Positions 53,810 to 63,602 of a DNA stretch of 64,000 nucleotides are shown here, in pieces. The DNA is from Bryoerythrophyllum caledonicum (taxonomy: Eukaryota > Streptophyta > Bryopsida > Pottiales > Pottiaceae). The position numbers and the translations under genes are program-made. Location of the stretch: contig OZ020521.1 of NCBI GenBank assembly GCA_963971425.1, positions 24,196,012 to 24,260,011 on the forward strand, in the 5' to 3' direction. The notes under the pieces are model-generated. The model searched no databases, had not been told where the DNA came from, and worked only from the letters and a program-made list of their open reading frames with translations. Within the stretch, counting starts at the first letter, position 1; the number at the start of each line of letters is the position of its first letter.

Positions 53810-54200
53810 GCAAACCACAAAAAAAAAAACAACGGCGAACAAGAACACAACAAAAAAACAAGACTTTCAAGACCACAAAGTGCAGCTCCCGAAACTCACC
53901 TCGGTTTGCGCGAGCTTCCATGGCGGTAGAAGGCATGTCCTCCGAGAGCTTCACCAACAAACAAAAAGAATTGTCCACTGCCGCGACCGGTAGAAGACGA
54001 GAACTAGCGGCACATCAACTTATGTCATTGAAAGCGGCAAATACACCTCTACACGAACTAGCGGCAAATATACCTCTCCATGAAACTAAATGGACTAGTG
54101 ATTGTTCCAGCAAGCGTTTGAAAGGTGAGTCCGCGGCTATCAACTCATGACTTTGAAGGGTGAGTCCGTGGCTATCAACTCATGACTTTGAAAGGTAAGT
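53810..54200. other. Stretch with a 34-bp tandem repeat and splice-donor-like words
   Basis: A plus frame through 53930-54150 (ATGGCGGTAGAAGGCATG context, Ala/Ser/Thr-rich, with a duplicated ELAA..PLHE segment) might be an exon but has no domain. From about 54117 to 54200, a unit of ggtgagtccgtggctatcaa and ctcatgactttgaaa repeats 2.7 times. Each unit begins with GGTGAGT/GGTAAGT, which is identical to a 5' splice site. Confidence 0.35.
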
Positions 54201-54371
54201 CCGGGGCAATAAAATAGTTGCACCATCATGATCTCAAGTGCAATTGAAAATTTTAAAACATCAAGTAGCAAAGAACGATAAGATTTCAAATTGCCATAAA
54301 CAAAACATATACAGGTCTGGAAGGCAACTATGAACATCTTTACTCAGAAGATAGAGTACTCTGAAAACTGT

Positions 54372-54878
54372 CTAGCGGTCCTTCAAGAAAGACGGCGCGT
54401 ACATATTAGAGTCTACATCAGAGCCAGTATCGCAACCACCATACATGAACGCATGCCCATCGTCAGTTGACTCTGCTTGATCCGACTCGAATCCCAGGAC
54501 GTCTTCGAGATTCGCATCGCCATCGCCAAACTCCAGGTCGGAAGACTCCACCACATCCATCCCCGATCGCCAGTGGTCCTCCGCTTCGCGCATAACATAG
54601 TCACCGACACACTCGTCGTCGGAATACTCACGACAATAACCAAAGTAATCTACACCCTCGTCGTTAAAAATGTCAAACATGTCGGTGCAAACGAACCCGG
54701 GAGCCATCAAGTCCTTGTGACTACGGAATCCGTCAGAAACTACATCAACATTGGTTGTCGATATGTTGTCCCCTTCCTCCTTGACACCTCCCTCATCGCT
54801 AAAATCCTCGGCTTGAAGCTGCAAATCCATAGCCTCTCTCTCTCTACGAACACAAGCCATATGGCGAGTCTCTATCAT
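54372..54878 (-). CDS. Hypothetical acidic protein, 168 aa
   Basis: This is an uninterrupted minus frame with ATG at 54878 (MIETRHMACVRREREAMDLQ) and TAG at 54372. It begins with a short basic, possibly helical segment and is otherwise strongly acidic. It is rich in Asp, Glu, Gly, Ser and Tyr (DEGVDYFGYCREYSDDECVG, DLEFGDGDANLEDVLGFESD), with no membrane segment. It is likely intrinsically disordered. No homologue is recognised. Clean coding over 168 codons with consistent acidic composition makes a real gene or exon plausible, possibly with further exons upstream. Confidence 0.45.
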   Translation of the reverse strand: MIETRHMACVRREREAMDLQLQAEDFSDEGGVKEEGDNISTTNVDVVSDGFRSHKDLMAPGFVCTDMFDIFNDEGVDYFGYCREYSDDECVGDYVMREAEDHWRSGMDVVESSDLEFGDGDANLEDVLGFESDQAESTDDGHAFMYGGCDTGSDVDSNMYAPSFLKDR

Positions 54879-54879
54879 C

Positions 54880-55370
54880 TTCACTAACAACTCAAAACTC
54901 CTCGCAAAATAAAAGATGCATTAGCCATTCCGATCTTTCAATTTATACACACGGACATGCAAACCAGTCATAATTAATCTAGGCTTTCATAATTTTACAC
55001 TAGAACATCCCGTCCAAAGCAAGAGTGACGGCGTGCTTGAAAAACTTCATCATGATTGTACTAACGTGTGTGAGGGCAATGGCCGCGAGCTTGAAACATC
55101 CCATCAACGTTGTACATGAATCATTAGAAGTGCTCTAAGTGTGTCGTGGCAAATGACGCGTGCACGAAAAATTCCATCACGATTGTACACAATCATGGGG
55201 CGTCAAATGATAATCAAGCCGGTCATAAGTAGGGACTATGGCCTTGAGCTATCAAGGTACAATTAATGGTGAATTAGTTGGTTATGGCCGGGCTTAATTA
55301 AAAGCCATGACTTGAGTGTGGGGAGATTGACGGCGGCCTAAAACTTTAAATCGATGGTACAGCGTCACCT
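54880..55370. other. No feature recognised
   Basis: Intergenic sequence up to the left terminus of the gypsy element. A loosely repeated 'cttgaaacatcccatca / cttgaaaaacttcatca / cgaaaaattccatcac' word with a following gattgtac occurs three times (about 55040-55190). There is no ORF. Confidence 0.4.
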
Positions 55371-55371
55371 T

Positions 55372-56418
55372 TGTCACGGGACGTGGCATCGAGGGTCTCT
55401 CCGTATCGTAGATTTTAGCGTAGATTAGTTTGTTACTAATCTACGTGTGTTTAGGGACGAACGGCGGCGCACCGTTTTCATCCGTGGATGATTTTCATCC
55501 ACTTAGGATTGTATGCGTGTGCGTATAGCGCCGCACACGTCCTTGACTTGACGTCTTTGTCAAGTCAGGCTTTGTGAGTGTGTTTAGAGAGTGATTAGTG
55601 AGTCCTTGCTTGTTAGTGATGGTTTGTCATTAGTAAAGACTCTACATTCTCTAGTTCCACTTGCACTCGTTGATTCTTCCTTCGAGGAGTGCGAGACGCT
55701 TGACTACTTGTGATTCATACATCTTTCACTTGACAAAAGACCCTCCCACGTTTCTTGCTATAGTTCTCGAATTTGACATTGAGTGATTTGAAAAAAATTG
55801 TGGGTACTTTAAATTTACGAATAGAGCGCGTGGAGACGGAGCCAACGCCACCGACCGCGCCCAAATTCGACGATTTTTGGAGAAGTTGTGGAGATTGGAA
55901 GTTGTGGAGCAAGAAGTTCTGGAGTTTCTGGAGTTTCAGCAGTTTCATCCAATTTGCGATTTCTCATCCAATATCGACGTTTCATCCACTGCGCACGACT
56001 TCATCCATTCGGGGCAGTTTTCATCCGGGTGTTGCGACTCGGAGCCATCCACTGCAGGCGTGTGCCAGTGGCTCTGACTCTTTTGTCAATTTTGCTTATA
56101 TGTTGTTGGGGGAGAGGATCCGGTTTGGATTTTCTGGATTCTTGTGCGGTACCTCCCCCATGTTGCAGGCTTGTTGCCGGTGTTTTTCGGTGGCCCCATT
56201 TCTCGTTGTCCCAGATTGTGATAGGGTATTGTAGGGGTGAAGTCGGGTTCATGGCCGGCAAGACCTTTCTATGTGGGGGGTTGTGGTTGGACCTGTGCTA
56301 GCCGGAGGTAATGACCGGTGAACCACAAAGTTTGGTGATTTTGCAGGTGCAGGTTGCCCGTTCGTACCCTTACCTTTTAGATAGTACCCGTAGATAGGTC
56401 CCGAGGTGGTTGTTGTTT
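55372..56418 (+). repeat. 5' LTR and leader of the methyltransferase gypsy
   Basis: It is conserved with 34944-36462. Notable are tagattagtttgttactaat, agcgccgcacacgtccttga and at least five TTTCATCC/TTCATCCA motifs (about 55486-56030), including a 'ttttcatccgtggatgatttt' palindromic pair. The LTR end and the primer-binding site could not be set with confidence. No clear match to the initiator-Met tRNA 3' end was found. The second half of this stretch reads open in two frames but matches no protein. Confidence 0.6.
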
Positions 56419-59400
56419 ATGGTGAGTACCCGGAGTCGGTATTACCGCTCCCCCTCACCAGACCACTCGGAGAGTGCTTCCACCACAAATTTTGGGCCAG
56501 AGTCGGATACCGACGAGCCTTTTGAGCCTGTTTCGGCGTTGGATACCGATCGTAGGCTTCGGGTCTGGGGCGTGGGCACGTTTGACGACATGGAGGACGA
56601 TCTCCGTCATGTCGTGCGAGACAGGTTCTCGGGACGGGCTGGGGGCATCTCCCTGCCCGATTGGCGGCTCCGATTCCAAACCTGGATGAAGGAGAAGCGC
56701 CAGCGGACGCCGTCGTTTAACGACTGGTATGCGTTCGAGCTTTTGCCCCAGCATTTGGAGCTAGAAGCGCTCCAATCGTACGGGAAGTGGACTACGCAGC
56801 ACGAGGCACAGTTACGTCCGGTTGAGGAGTACTGGCGCGAGCGTGTGGAGTTGGTGACGGCGCTCAAGGAGAGTGCAGTTGCCCAACTGCCGACTTCCAC
56901 CAAGGAGCCTAAGGTGGAAGAGAGTCTCTTCGGGGAGGACTCCAGGGGCAAGGGTGTTGCCATTGTGGGCGAACGGGTTGGCATGGGGGCCATGTCCCGT
57001 TTGGCCGTTGCCACACGTGCGGCATTGATGGCGGTTGGCGATCCGCCTGCCTTTGATCCTCTAGCGCAGTTCATGGCGCATTCAGAGGTGGAGTACGGGG
57101 GCTTCAGGCGTGATCAGATGCAACGCATCCAGGATTTCCGCCGGGAGAAAGAGGATACCCCACGCACCATGTATACCCGGTTGGCACGGTTGTCAGCTGA
57201 GGCTGGTGATGTGTTCACGGAGCGCCAACTGGTGAAGAGCTTCATCTCCAAGTTGGACAAGAGGATGGTGGAATTGATTAGTCCACATCTTCTTTTTCGG
57301 TATCATGGCAACGCCACTTTGGCTCAGGCGTTCGCCGAGGTGGAAGCGCTCGATAGAGCACTGGGCATGAGCGAGGCCACTGATTTAGTGACGTCGCTAT
57401 TAGAGGCTCCCAAGCCCAAGAAGCTTGCCACCGCCACTGGTAGCTTGGCGGAGGCACAACCTGAAAAGGTTGTGCATTGTTGGGCTTGTGGGGAGGCTGG
57501 TCACACCAAGGGGGACCCCAACTGTTCCAAGAAGAAGGGGGCAGGGGCGGTGAAGGCCAAGCCCAAGACTGAGGCAGCCAAGCCTGCAGAGAAGGCTGGA
57601 GGTAAGGGGAACAAGCTTGTGACATGTTCTCACTGTGGCAAGACTGGCCACACTGATGAGAACTGCTTTTCTCTTCATCCAGAGAAGCGCCCAGGGTCTT
57701 CAGCTGTTGGATCGGATGCAATGAAGACACTGCAGGCTGAACTGGCGGAGTTGGAAAACCAGATGAGTGCGATGGCTTCTTTGGGGCAAGTGGCAGAGAC
57801 ACGGCCTCCATCGAGGAATCAGGGCTCATCTTCAGCCCTAGACCGCTACTTGTATGGCGCTTCAAGGGAGGTGGTGGCAGTAGTGGCCACTCGTGCTCAG
57901 ACTATTGCACAAGTAGTGGCACCTTCATCCTCTGTGCCGATTAGTAGTGGCCGTCCACGCCACACGGGTTTGCCGGACCACATTGGTCAGTCCCGGCTAC
58001 CACTTTCTTTTGGCATCGCGGATGCGGCTATTTCTACTCCCTCTCCCACTCCGCCCCCGGTCCCACCGCTTTCTTCCACTCATGGGGATGCCGCACACAC
58101 CTTGGCGTATAAGGTGTTGCAGTTGCCCGTGTTTGCCGGTGTGGATTTTCTGACACCGGATTTTCGACCATCTGGTGTATTCCACTTCGCAGGTAGTATG
58201 TTGGAGGGCAAGGTGCCCATGCCTTCATTGGAGGTGTCGCAGGCGGTGACGGCTCCACCCACCGAGGAGGATTTGGTGGCATTGCGGGCCAAGTTGGCGG
58301 CGGAGGCTATTTCCGTGTTTGAGGCCAATGCCACTTCCACACCTACAGAGCAGTCCTCCGGGGATCAGTCATTGATCTCTGGAGTGGCTTATTTATCTGA
58401 CATTGCAGCCCGGTCGGCACGAGAGCGCCGTAGTGTGCGTCCAGGGGTTGTACGTTTGGTGAATGACGACGGAGTCATGGTGGTTAGCCGTACGGACGGC
58501 AACCCCACTCGAGCTACCCCCTTGCGTGTTATGTTGGACTCTGGAGCTCAGCCAGTGATGATTGGCAAGCAGCTAGCCCTGGATTTGGGTCTAGGTGCTT
58601 CGGACCTCGAGCCTTGCCCATTTATGATTGTTACATCGGTTGGAGGCACGGAGAAGGCCATGGGGTACACCCGACATCCGTTACAGTTGATGTTCGGTGT
58701 TGGATCTGGTCCATTGTTCTCCCACGTATCCCTTCACTGTGCTGTGACTGGTGCCACCAACTATGACATTCTGGTGGGTCAGCAAGCACTTTATCCTCTC
58801 GGTTTTGGAGTGGATAATTGGACGGAGGAGGCCTGGATAAGGCCTGGGTGGTCTGCCGGTGATGGCAGAAAGGAGCTCATTCCGGTTGTCTTCGCAGCTA
58901 GCGCGGTGACTTCCACGGCGGACGCTATGTTTAGGTGCAGTGCGTTGGCTTCTGATTTGCCATGTGGTTCTACGCTTTTGGAGGAGACATATGCTTTTAT
59001 GTCGGGGGTAGCGGAATCAGGGGAGTACATACCACTACAGATCCCTGCACGTCATTGCAAGGATCCAGTTCTGCCTTGGGGAACTCAGTTGGAGCTTACG
59101 CGTCGGAGTCGGGAGATTGTGGATGCTTTGGATGCTCCACATCTCTTAGTGGACACTTCTACTCCGTTGTTGGCTCGTACAATTCAGTGGCGACCACCAG
59201 ATGAGGGTATTACCCTCGTGGAGCTATTTGCCGGTATCGGTACGGGGCTCGCGGCTGTGTTAGAAGCTGGGCTCAAGGTACGCCGCTACATTCACGTCGA
59301 TAGTGGCTTTGCAGCCAATCGAGTTGCTCACCACCACATTCAGCGTCTTCTGGCGTTGTACCCGGAGCAGTTACCACCTTCTGCCATTCGGGGATGTTTT

Positions 59401-60459
59401 GGCAAGCTGCCACGTGATGTGACGTTGATCAGTGAGGATGATCTGCGCCGGTTAGGTCACGTGCACTTAGTGATTGCCGGATGGCCTTGCCAAGGCCATT
59501 CACGGGCGGGCAGTGGGCGTGGCTTAGATGATCCACGGTCGGGTCTCTTTGTAGATTTGCTCAGGCTCATCCAGTGGTGGATTACCCACCAATCGACCCC
59601 ACCGAGGTACATTTTTGAGAATGTACCTCCATTGGAGGATACCCGGACAAAGGTGCGTGAGGATGGAACCTACATCCATCACCTGCTTGGTCCCCCTACG
59701 TTTGTTGATGCCGCGGCATTGGGCTCTTATGCCCATCGGCCACGTTGGATTTGGACCAACATGGCATCAGCGACCACACTCACCTCTGCACTTGCTTTAG
59801 TGCAACGGCCCGTGCGCTGCGAGGTCGATGACATCTTGGACGACCACCCTGTTTCCACGGAGGTCACCAAGGATGATGAGCCACCATTGGCCATGGTTAA
59901 CCGGGTTGGTTTCACTCGAGGGGCATTTCCCACGTTGATGTGCTATCCGGCGTCATTTGCCTTTAGGACACGCGGTCCAGGCATGGTTTGGGATTCTTCT
60001 TCCCAAACTTTCGAGGAGCCTTCTGCCGATGAGAGGGAGCGGGCGATGGGCTTTTTGACAGGCACCACCGCCGCACCGGATATCTCTGAGGGCCAACGCC
60101 GTTATTTGTTGGGTCAAGCCATTGCCCTCAACACCCTTGTTTGGATATGTGGCCTCTGTTTCGTCGCTCAACGCCGTTCGAGTGACCATCCACGCGTGCT
60201 GGGGGCAGACTCTGATGGTCAGGGGGCAGCGGTGCCACATCTCACAGAGATCGAGGAAGCGGAGTTGCTTTTTCGTTTGAAGAGGCATGCAGCTGAAGAG
60301 CTTCGTGCTCAGCGTGTCTTTGCAGCCTTGGCAGAGGACTTTGGCCGTGAGGATGCTCGGGATATCTTTTCGCAGTTTTATCATCACGACACGGGATTTT
60401 CTATAGATCCTGTGAGTGAGGGGTGTGGGGGCATTAATGCCCTCTCTGCTACCAAGTAG
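56419..60459 (+). CDS. Gag - aspartic protease - C5 cytosine DNA methyltransferase polyprotein
   Basis: It is 1346 codons from ATG 56419 to TAG 60457-60459; upstream TTG codons are not preferred. Residues about 80-340 form a gag-type helical region. Zinc knuckles are C354-x2-C357-x4-H362-x6-C369 and C403-x2-C406-x4-H411-x4-C416. The protease motif is D707-S-G-A. The methyltransferase, about 930-1250, has motif I LFAGIGTGL (936-944), catalytic PCQ with C1024, ENV at 1067-1069 and HRPRWIWTN (R1107, R1109). Near its end come ERERAMGFLT (1205) and RRYLLGQAI (1227). Order is canonical, not permuted as in DRM. PCQ is DNMT1/bacterial-like, whereas the RPRWIWTN block and the C-terminus recall DNMT3, so no subfamily is assigned. 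A charged tail of about 95 residues precedes the TAG. Confidence 0.9.
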   Translation: MVSTRSRYYRSPSPDHSESASTTNFGPESDTDEPFEPVSALDTDRRLRVWGVGTFDDMEDDLRHVVRDRFSGRAGGISLPDWRLRFQTWMKEKRQRTPSFNDWYAFELLPQHLELEALQSYGKWTTQHEAQLRPVEEYWRERVELVTALKESAVAQLPTSTKEPKVEESLFGEDSRGKGVAIVGERVGMGAMSRLAVATRAALMAVGDPPAFDPLAQFMAHSEVEYGGFRRDQMQRIQDFRREKEDTPRTMYTRLARLSAEAGDVFTERQLVKSFISKLDKRMVELISPHLLFRYHGNATLAQAFAEVEALDRALGMSEATDLVTSLLEAPKPKKLATATGSLAEAQPEKVVHCWACGEAGHTKGDPNCSKKKGAGAVKAKPKTEAAKPAEKAGGKGNKLVTCSHCGKTGHTDENCFSLHPEKRPGSSAVGSDAMKTLQAELAELENQMSAMASLGQVAETRPPSRNQGSSSALDRYLYGASREVVAVVATRAQTIAQVVAPSSSVPISSGRPRHTGLPDHIGQSRLPLSFGIADAAISTPSPTPPPVPPLSSTHGDAAHTLAYKVLQLPVFAGVDFLTPDFRPSGVFHFAGSMLEGKVPMPSLEVSQAVTAPPTEEDLVALRAKLAAEAISVFEANATSTPTEQSSGDQSLISGVAYLSDIAARSARERRSVRPGVVRLVNDDGVMVVSRTDGNPTRATPLRVMLDSGAQPVMIGKQLALDLGLGASDLEPCPFMIVTSVGGTEKAMGYTRHPLQLMFGVGSGPLFSHVSLHCAVTGATNYDILVGQQALYPLGFGVDNWTEEAWIRPGWSAGDGRKELIPVVFAASAVTSTADAMFRCSALASDLPCGSTLLEETYAFMSGVAESGEYIPLQIPARHCKDPVLPWGTQLELTRRSREIVDALDAPHLLVDTSTPLLARTIQWRPPDEGITLVELFAGIGTGLAAVLEAGLKVRRYIHVDSGFAANRVAHHHIQRLLALYPEQLPPSAIRGCFGKLPRDVTLISEDDLRRLGHVHLVIAGWPCQGHSRAGSGRGLDDPRSGLFVDLLRLIQWWITHQSTPPRYIFENVPPLEDTRTKVREDGTYIHHLLGPPTFVDAAALGSYAHRPRWIWTNMASATTLTSALALVQRPVRCEVDDILDDHPVSTEVTKDDEPPLAMVNRVGFTRGAFPTLMCYPASFAFRTRGPGMVWDSSSQTFEEPSADERERAMGFLTGTTAAPDISEGQRRYLLGQAIALNTLVWICGLCFVAQRRSSDHPRVLGADSDGQGAAVPHLTEIEEAELLFRLKRHAAEELRAQRVFAALAEDFGREDARDIFSQFYHHDTGFSIDPVSEGCGGINALSATK

Positions 60460-60465
60460 CAATCA
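60457..60465 (+). promoter_or_regulatory. Leaky stop: TAG CAA TCA read-through context
   Basis: The stop between the methyltransferase and RT frames is followed in the same frame by CAATCA. This fits the UAG CAR YYA context that permits read-through in tobamoviruses and has been reported for the plant element SIRE1. The downstream frame stays open into RT. The decayed relative at 39830-39838 keeps TAG CAATCA exactly although the sequence around it has diverged. Read-through would make the longer Gag-to-integrase product at low level. Confidence 0.8.
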
Positions 60466-63400
60466 CCGGCCGTGCCGGTACGCGGTGAGTCTTCTACGGT
60501 GGAGAAGGAGACCACGGAGTTTGATGATTGGCCTTTGGATTTGGGGCCACATCTTACTGGTGCCGAGGCACGAAGGGTACGAGCGTTTATACGTTCGTAT
60601 CGTAGTTGTTTTGCCTTTAGTCTCCATGATTTGGAGGGCTATAGAGGCAAACCAATTCACATTCAGTTGGAGGATGACCATCCGATCTTCCGACGACCGT
60701 ACAAGCTCAGTCTCTCTGAGAAAGTTGGGGTTCAAACTCGTTGTCAGGAGTTGTTGGACGCCAGCTTGATTGAGCTCTCTAATGGCGAGTACGCTTGTGC
60801 CACGGTGATGCCATCGAAGAAGGACATCTTTGGTAACTGGACGGAGAAGCGGATGTGTGGGGATTATAGGCCGGTCAATCGTAAGACCAAGTCGGATCGG
60901 TATCCCATGCCCACGCCAGAGGAGTTGTTTGATGCGGTGGGACACGCCAGAGTATTTAGTACTCTGGATTTGCGGTCCGGTTACCACCAGTTACCATTGA
61001 TGGTGGAAGACCGGGTGAAGACCGCGTTCTGGGGAGTTGATCTGAATGGGAGAGATCAGCTCTACCATTGGAAGTTTCTTCCATTTGGCCTCAAGAACGC
61101 ACCCGCTGAGTTTCAGAGGGTGATGGACCGGGTGTTGACCGGTTTACCGTTTGCCCGATGCTACATTGATGATGTTATCATTTTAGTAGCAGCCCACAGG
61201 AGCATGTGAGGCATCTTCAGGCGGTGTTTGAGAGGTTACGACAGTGGGGATTGCGCTTGCACCATGGCAAGTGCAAGTTCTTTCACGACCGGTTACTATA
61301 TTTGGGGCATATGATTGTTCCAGGGGGTCTTGGCGTACAACAGGCCAAGGTCGATGCGTTGCAGAAGATTCCAGCCCCAATCGACGTGTCACGGCTTCGA
61401 GCTTTTCTTGGCTTGGCGAATTACTATCGCCGGTTTGTCAAGAACTTTAGCTTGATTGCTAAGCCTTTGACTATTCTCACGGGGAAGGATCAGCCATGGA
61501 CTTGGGGACGGGAGCAACAACAGGCGTTTGCTACTTTGAAGCTGAAGCTCGGTTCAGCGCCTGTACTACGGCGTCCAGATGCTACACGGCCTTTCCACTT
61601 GCACACAGATTGGAGTGCAGTAGGATTGGGAGCCGTGTTGACTCAAAAGGATGATGAGGGACGGGAGTACGTTGTGGCGTTTGCTTCTAGGAGCAACAAC
61701 AACACGGAGTCCAACTATTCGTCCTATGAGGGGGAGGCCTTGGCCGCGGTTTGGGCCATAGCTCATTTTAGGCCCTACTTGTATGGGCAACGTTTTACTT
61801 TGGTGACCGACCACCAGCCTTTGAAGTGGCTCATGGAGTCTGACAAGCTTACTGGCAAGCTTGCCAGGTGGGCTTTGTTGCTCCAGGAGTATGATTTTGA
61901 GGTTGTACACCGGGCGGGCATCACAAACTTGGATGCGGATGGTCTATCTCGCAATCCAAGTCCATCGGAAGAGGATTTGACTGGTGCCAGGTGGCATGGG
62001 GATTGTGACAGAGAGTCAGTCTCGGGGTGGCATGCAGCAGCCTACCTCACATTGATGTCTGGATCCACATCGACGTTGCCTGATATGGCAGCGGATGAGG
62101 AACCGGACAAGGCCCAGGTTGTTAGCGACGTGTGGGAAGACGTTCCAGTCTTGCACAAGCTGCAACATGGCACACTTCCGCCCGCTCTTTCGGCCATGGA
62201 GCGCGATCGAGTTGGACACCGGATAGCGAGGTTCCGTTGGGAGAACGGCCTTCTATTTCGGTTGTGGCCGGATGGAACTAGGCGCATAATTCCCAGACCG
62301 GATCAGAGGGCTTCGTTGGTACGGCAGGTATACGAAGACCTTGGTCATTTTGGCGTCCGGCGGACTCATTCGATGTTGCGCAGTCAATATTGGTGGACCG
62401 GCATGTATCAACACGTTGCCACGTACGTTTCACGGTGTGAAGTCTGTGATCGGGTCAGATCCAGCTTCAACACCTTGTCACCACAGTTGCAGCCTTTGCC
62501 CATCATGGGTTTGGGCTACCGTTGGTCTCTGGATTTTGCCGGGCCACTTGTTGTCACCCCACGTGGAACGAAGTACGTGTTGGTGATGGTGGAGCACTTC
62601 AGCAAGTGGATTGAGCTTGTGGCACTACCACAGAACTCCTCGGAATTGGCGGCCATGGCATTCCTTGACCGGGTGCTCGCTCGTTTTGGAGCCCCAGCTG
62701 AGGTGTTGACTGACCAAGGGCGTGAGTTCCTTGGTGCTTTCGAGGCTTTGTGCACCAAGGCTTTGATTGACCACCGTACGACTTCTAGAGATCATCCGGA
62801 AGCGGACGGTTTGGCGGAGCGTGTGGTTCAGACCGTCAAGCGTGGACTACGGAAGTATGGATTACTTCAGGGTGGCCACCGTGATTGGGATCTGATGATA
62901 CCATGGATCGCCATGGGATACCGGTTTAGCCGGCAGGCCTCTTTGGCCGCTTTCAGTCCGTATCAGTTGTTGTACGGACGGGAGCCGATTCTACCTAGTT
63001 CTGTACGGGAGAAGTTGGCCCCAGTTGTGGACTTGGATGATCCAGAGGTCTGGATCCAGTGTCTGCGTGACCGAGCGGAGTTCTTCAAGCGGGCCATGCC
63101 AATGGCCATGGAGAATTTATCCATCGCTCAGCACCGCGACACATTACGGTACGCTCGCATTCGCAGCGGCGCTTATCGACCTCAGTTGCGGCGTTTCTCC
63201 ACTGGAGATTACGTTTATTTGCAACGTGAGGCGCCTACGACGTTAGACGTCAAGGCCGGACGCACCATTCTTCGTGTGAAGGATGTGTTGCCCAGTGGCA
63301 TCTTGTTGCTGGAAGGCAAAGATGGCCGGGAGTGTCGGGAGCACTCCAAGAACTGCGCGCCCTGCCATTTGCCCATTGATGGCTCCGTGCATCCTGAGTT

Positions 63401-63602
63401 GGCCGTTGTGCCACAGGGTCTTCCGTGTTTTGTGTGTGGTGAGAAGAAGGGTGCGGCTACTATGTTGCTTTGTGACCATTGCCAGCGTGGTTGGCATATG
63501 GCTTGCTTGACGCCGCCTCTCTCTACTCTACCGTCCGGGGATTGGACTTGCCCTCGTTGTCGGAGGTCTTCGAGTCACGTTTCACCCGATGAAACGGCTT
63601 GA
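60460..63602 (+). CDS. RT - RNase H - integrase - PHD finger (pol), with one frameshift
   Basis: It continues the gag frame after TAG. RT has MCGDYRPVNR, FSTLDLRSGYHQLPL, FLPFGLKNAPAEF and YIDD (61162-61173). At 61181-61184 the frame breaks and resumes one frame over (from HLQAVFERLRQWG) to TGA 63600-63602. RNase H carries D (TDWSAVGLGAV), E (YEGEALAAVWA), D (TDHQPLKW) and D (NLDADGLSR). Integrase has the HHCC zinc part (HFGVRRTH ... CEVCDRV) and catalytic D, D, E in LDFAGPL, LTDQGREF and HPEADGLAERV. After a basic linker with FSTGDYVYL comes a PHD finger (63424-63570): CFVC ... LLCDHC ... WHMAC ... WTCPRC, a full C4HC3 set. There is no chromodomain. As written it would give a truncated RT. 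Confidence 0.9.
61181..61184 (+). other. One-base deletion in a T run breaking the RT frame
   Basis: The run here is four T; the decayed relative has five at the homologous place (40585-40589) and keeps the RT frame. It lies three codons after YIDD. The upstream frame ends at TGA 61207-61209. It is either a real mutation of this copy or a homopolymer error in the assembly. Programmed frameshifting is less likely because the relative lacks it. Confidence 0.85.

Noticed and set aside
52772..53848. Proteins of 130-230 residues rich in ACPGCN, MQLHG and ASRAWLALDA repeats
   Set aside because: Both strands and several frames are open through the hairpin array because the repeat unit has few stops. 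The translations only mirror the DNA repeats.
56001..56261. Separate gene upstream of gag in the gypsy leader
   Set aside because: Open frames on both strands of the leader show no domain, and the aligned decayed copy does not preserve them.
61170..61210. Programmed frameshift inside RT
   Set aside because: The site is within the catalytic domain, not at a gene boundary, and the decayed relative is in frame there. A deletion or read error is simpler.
28613..63602. Nuclear code with TAG (or TGA) read as an amino acid
   Set aside because: Several frames here end naturally in TAG or TGA (pol ends in TGA, the F-box-like and acidic ORFs in TAG). Internal stops include TAG, TGA and TAA. Decay of methylated CAG/CGA and one leaky TAG explain the data better.
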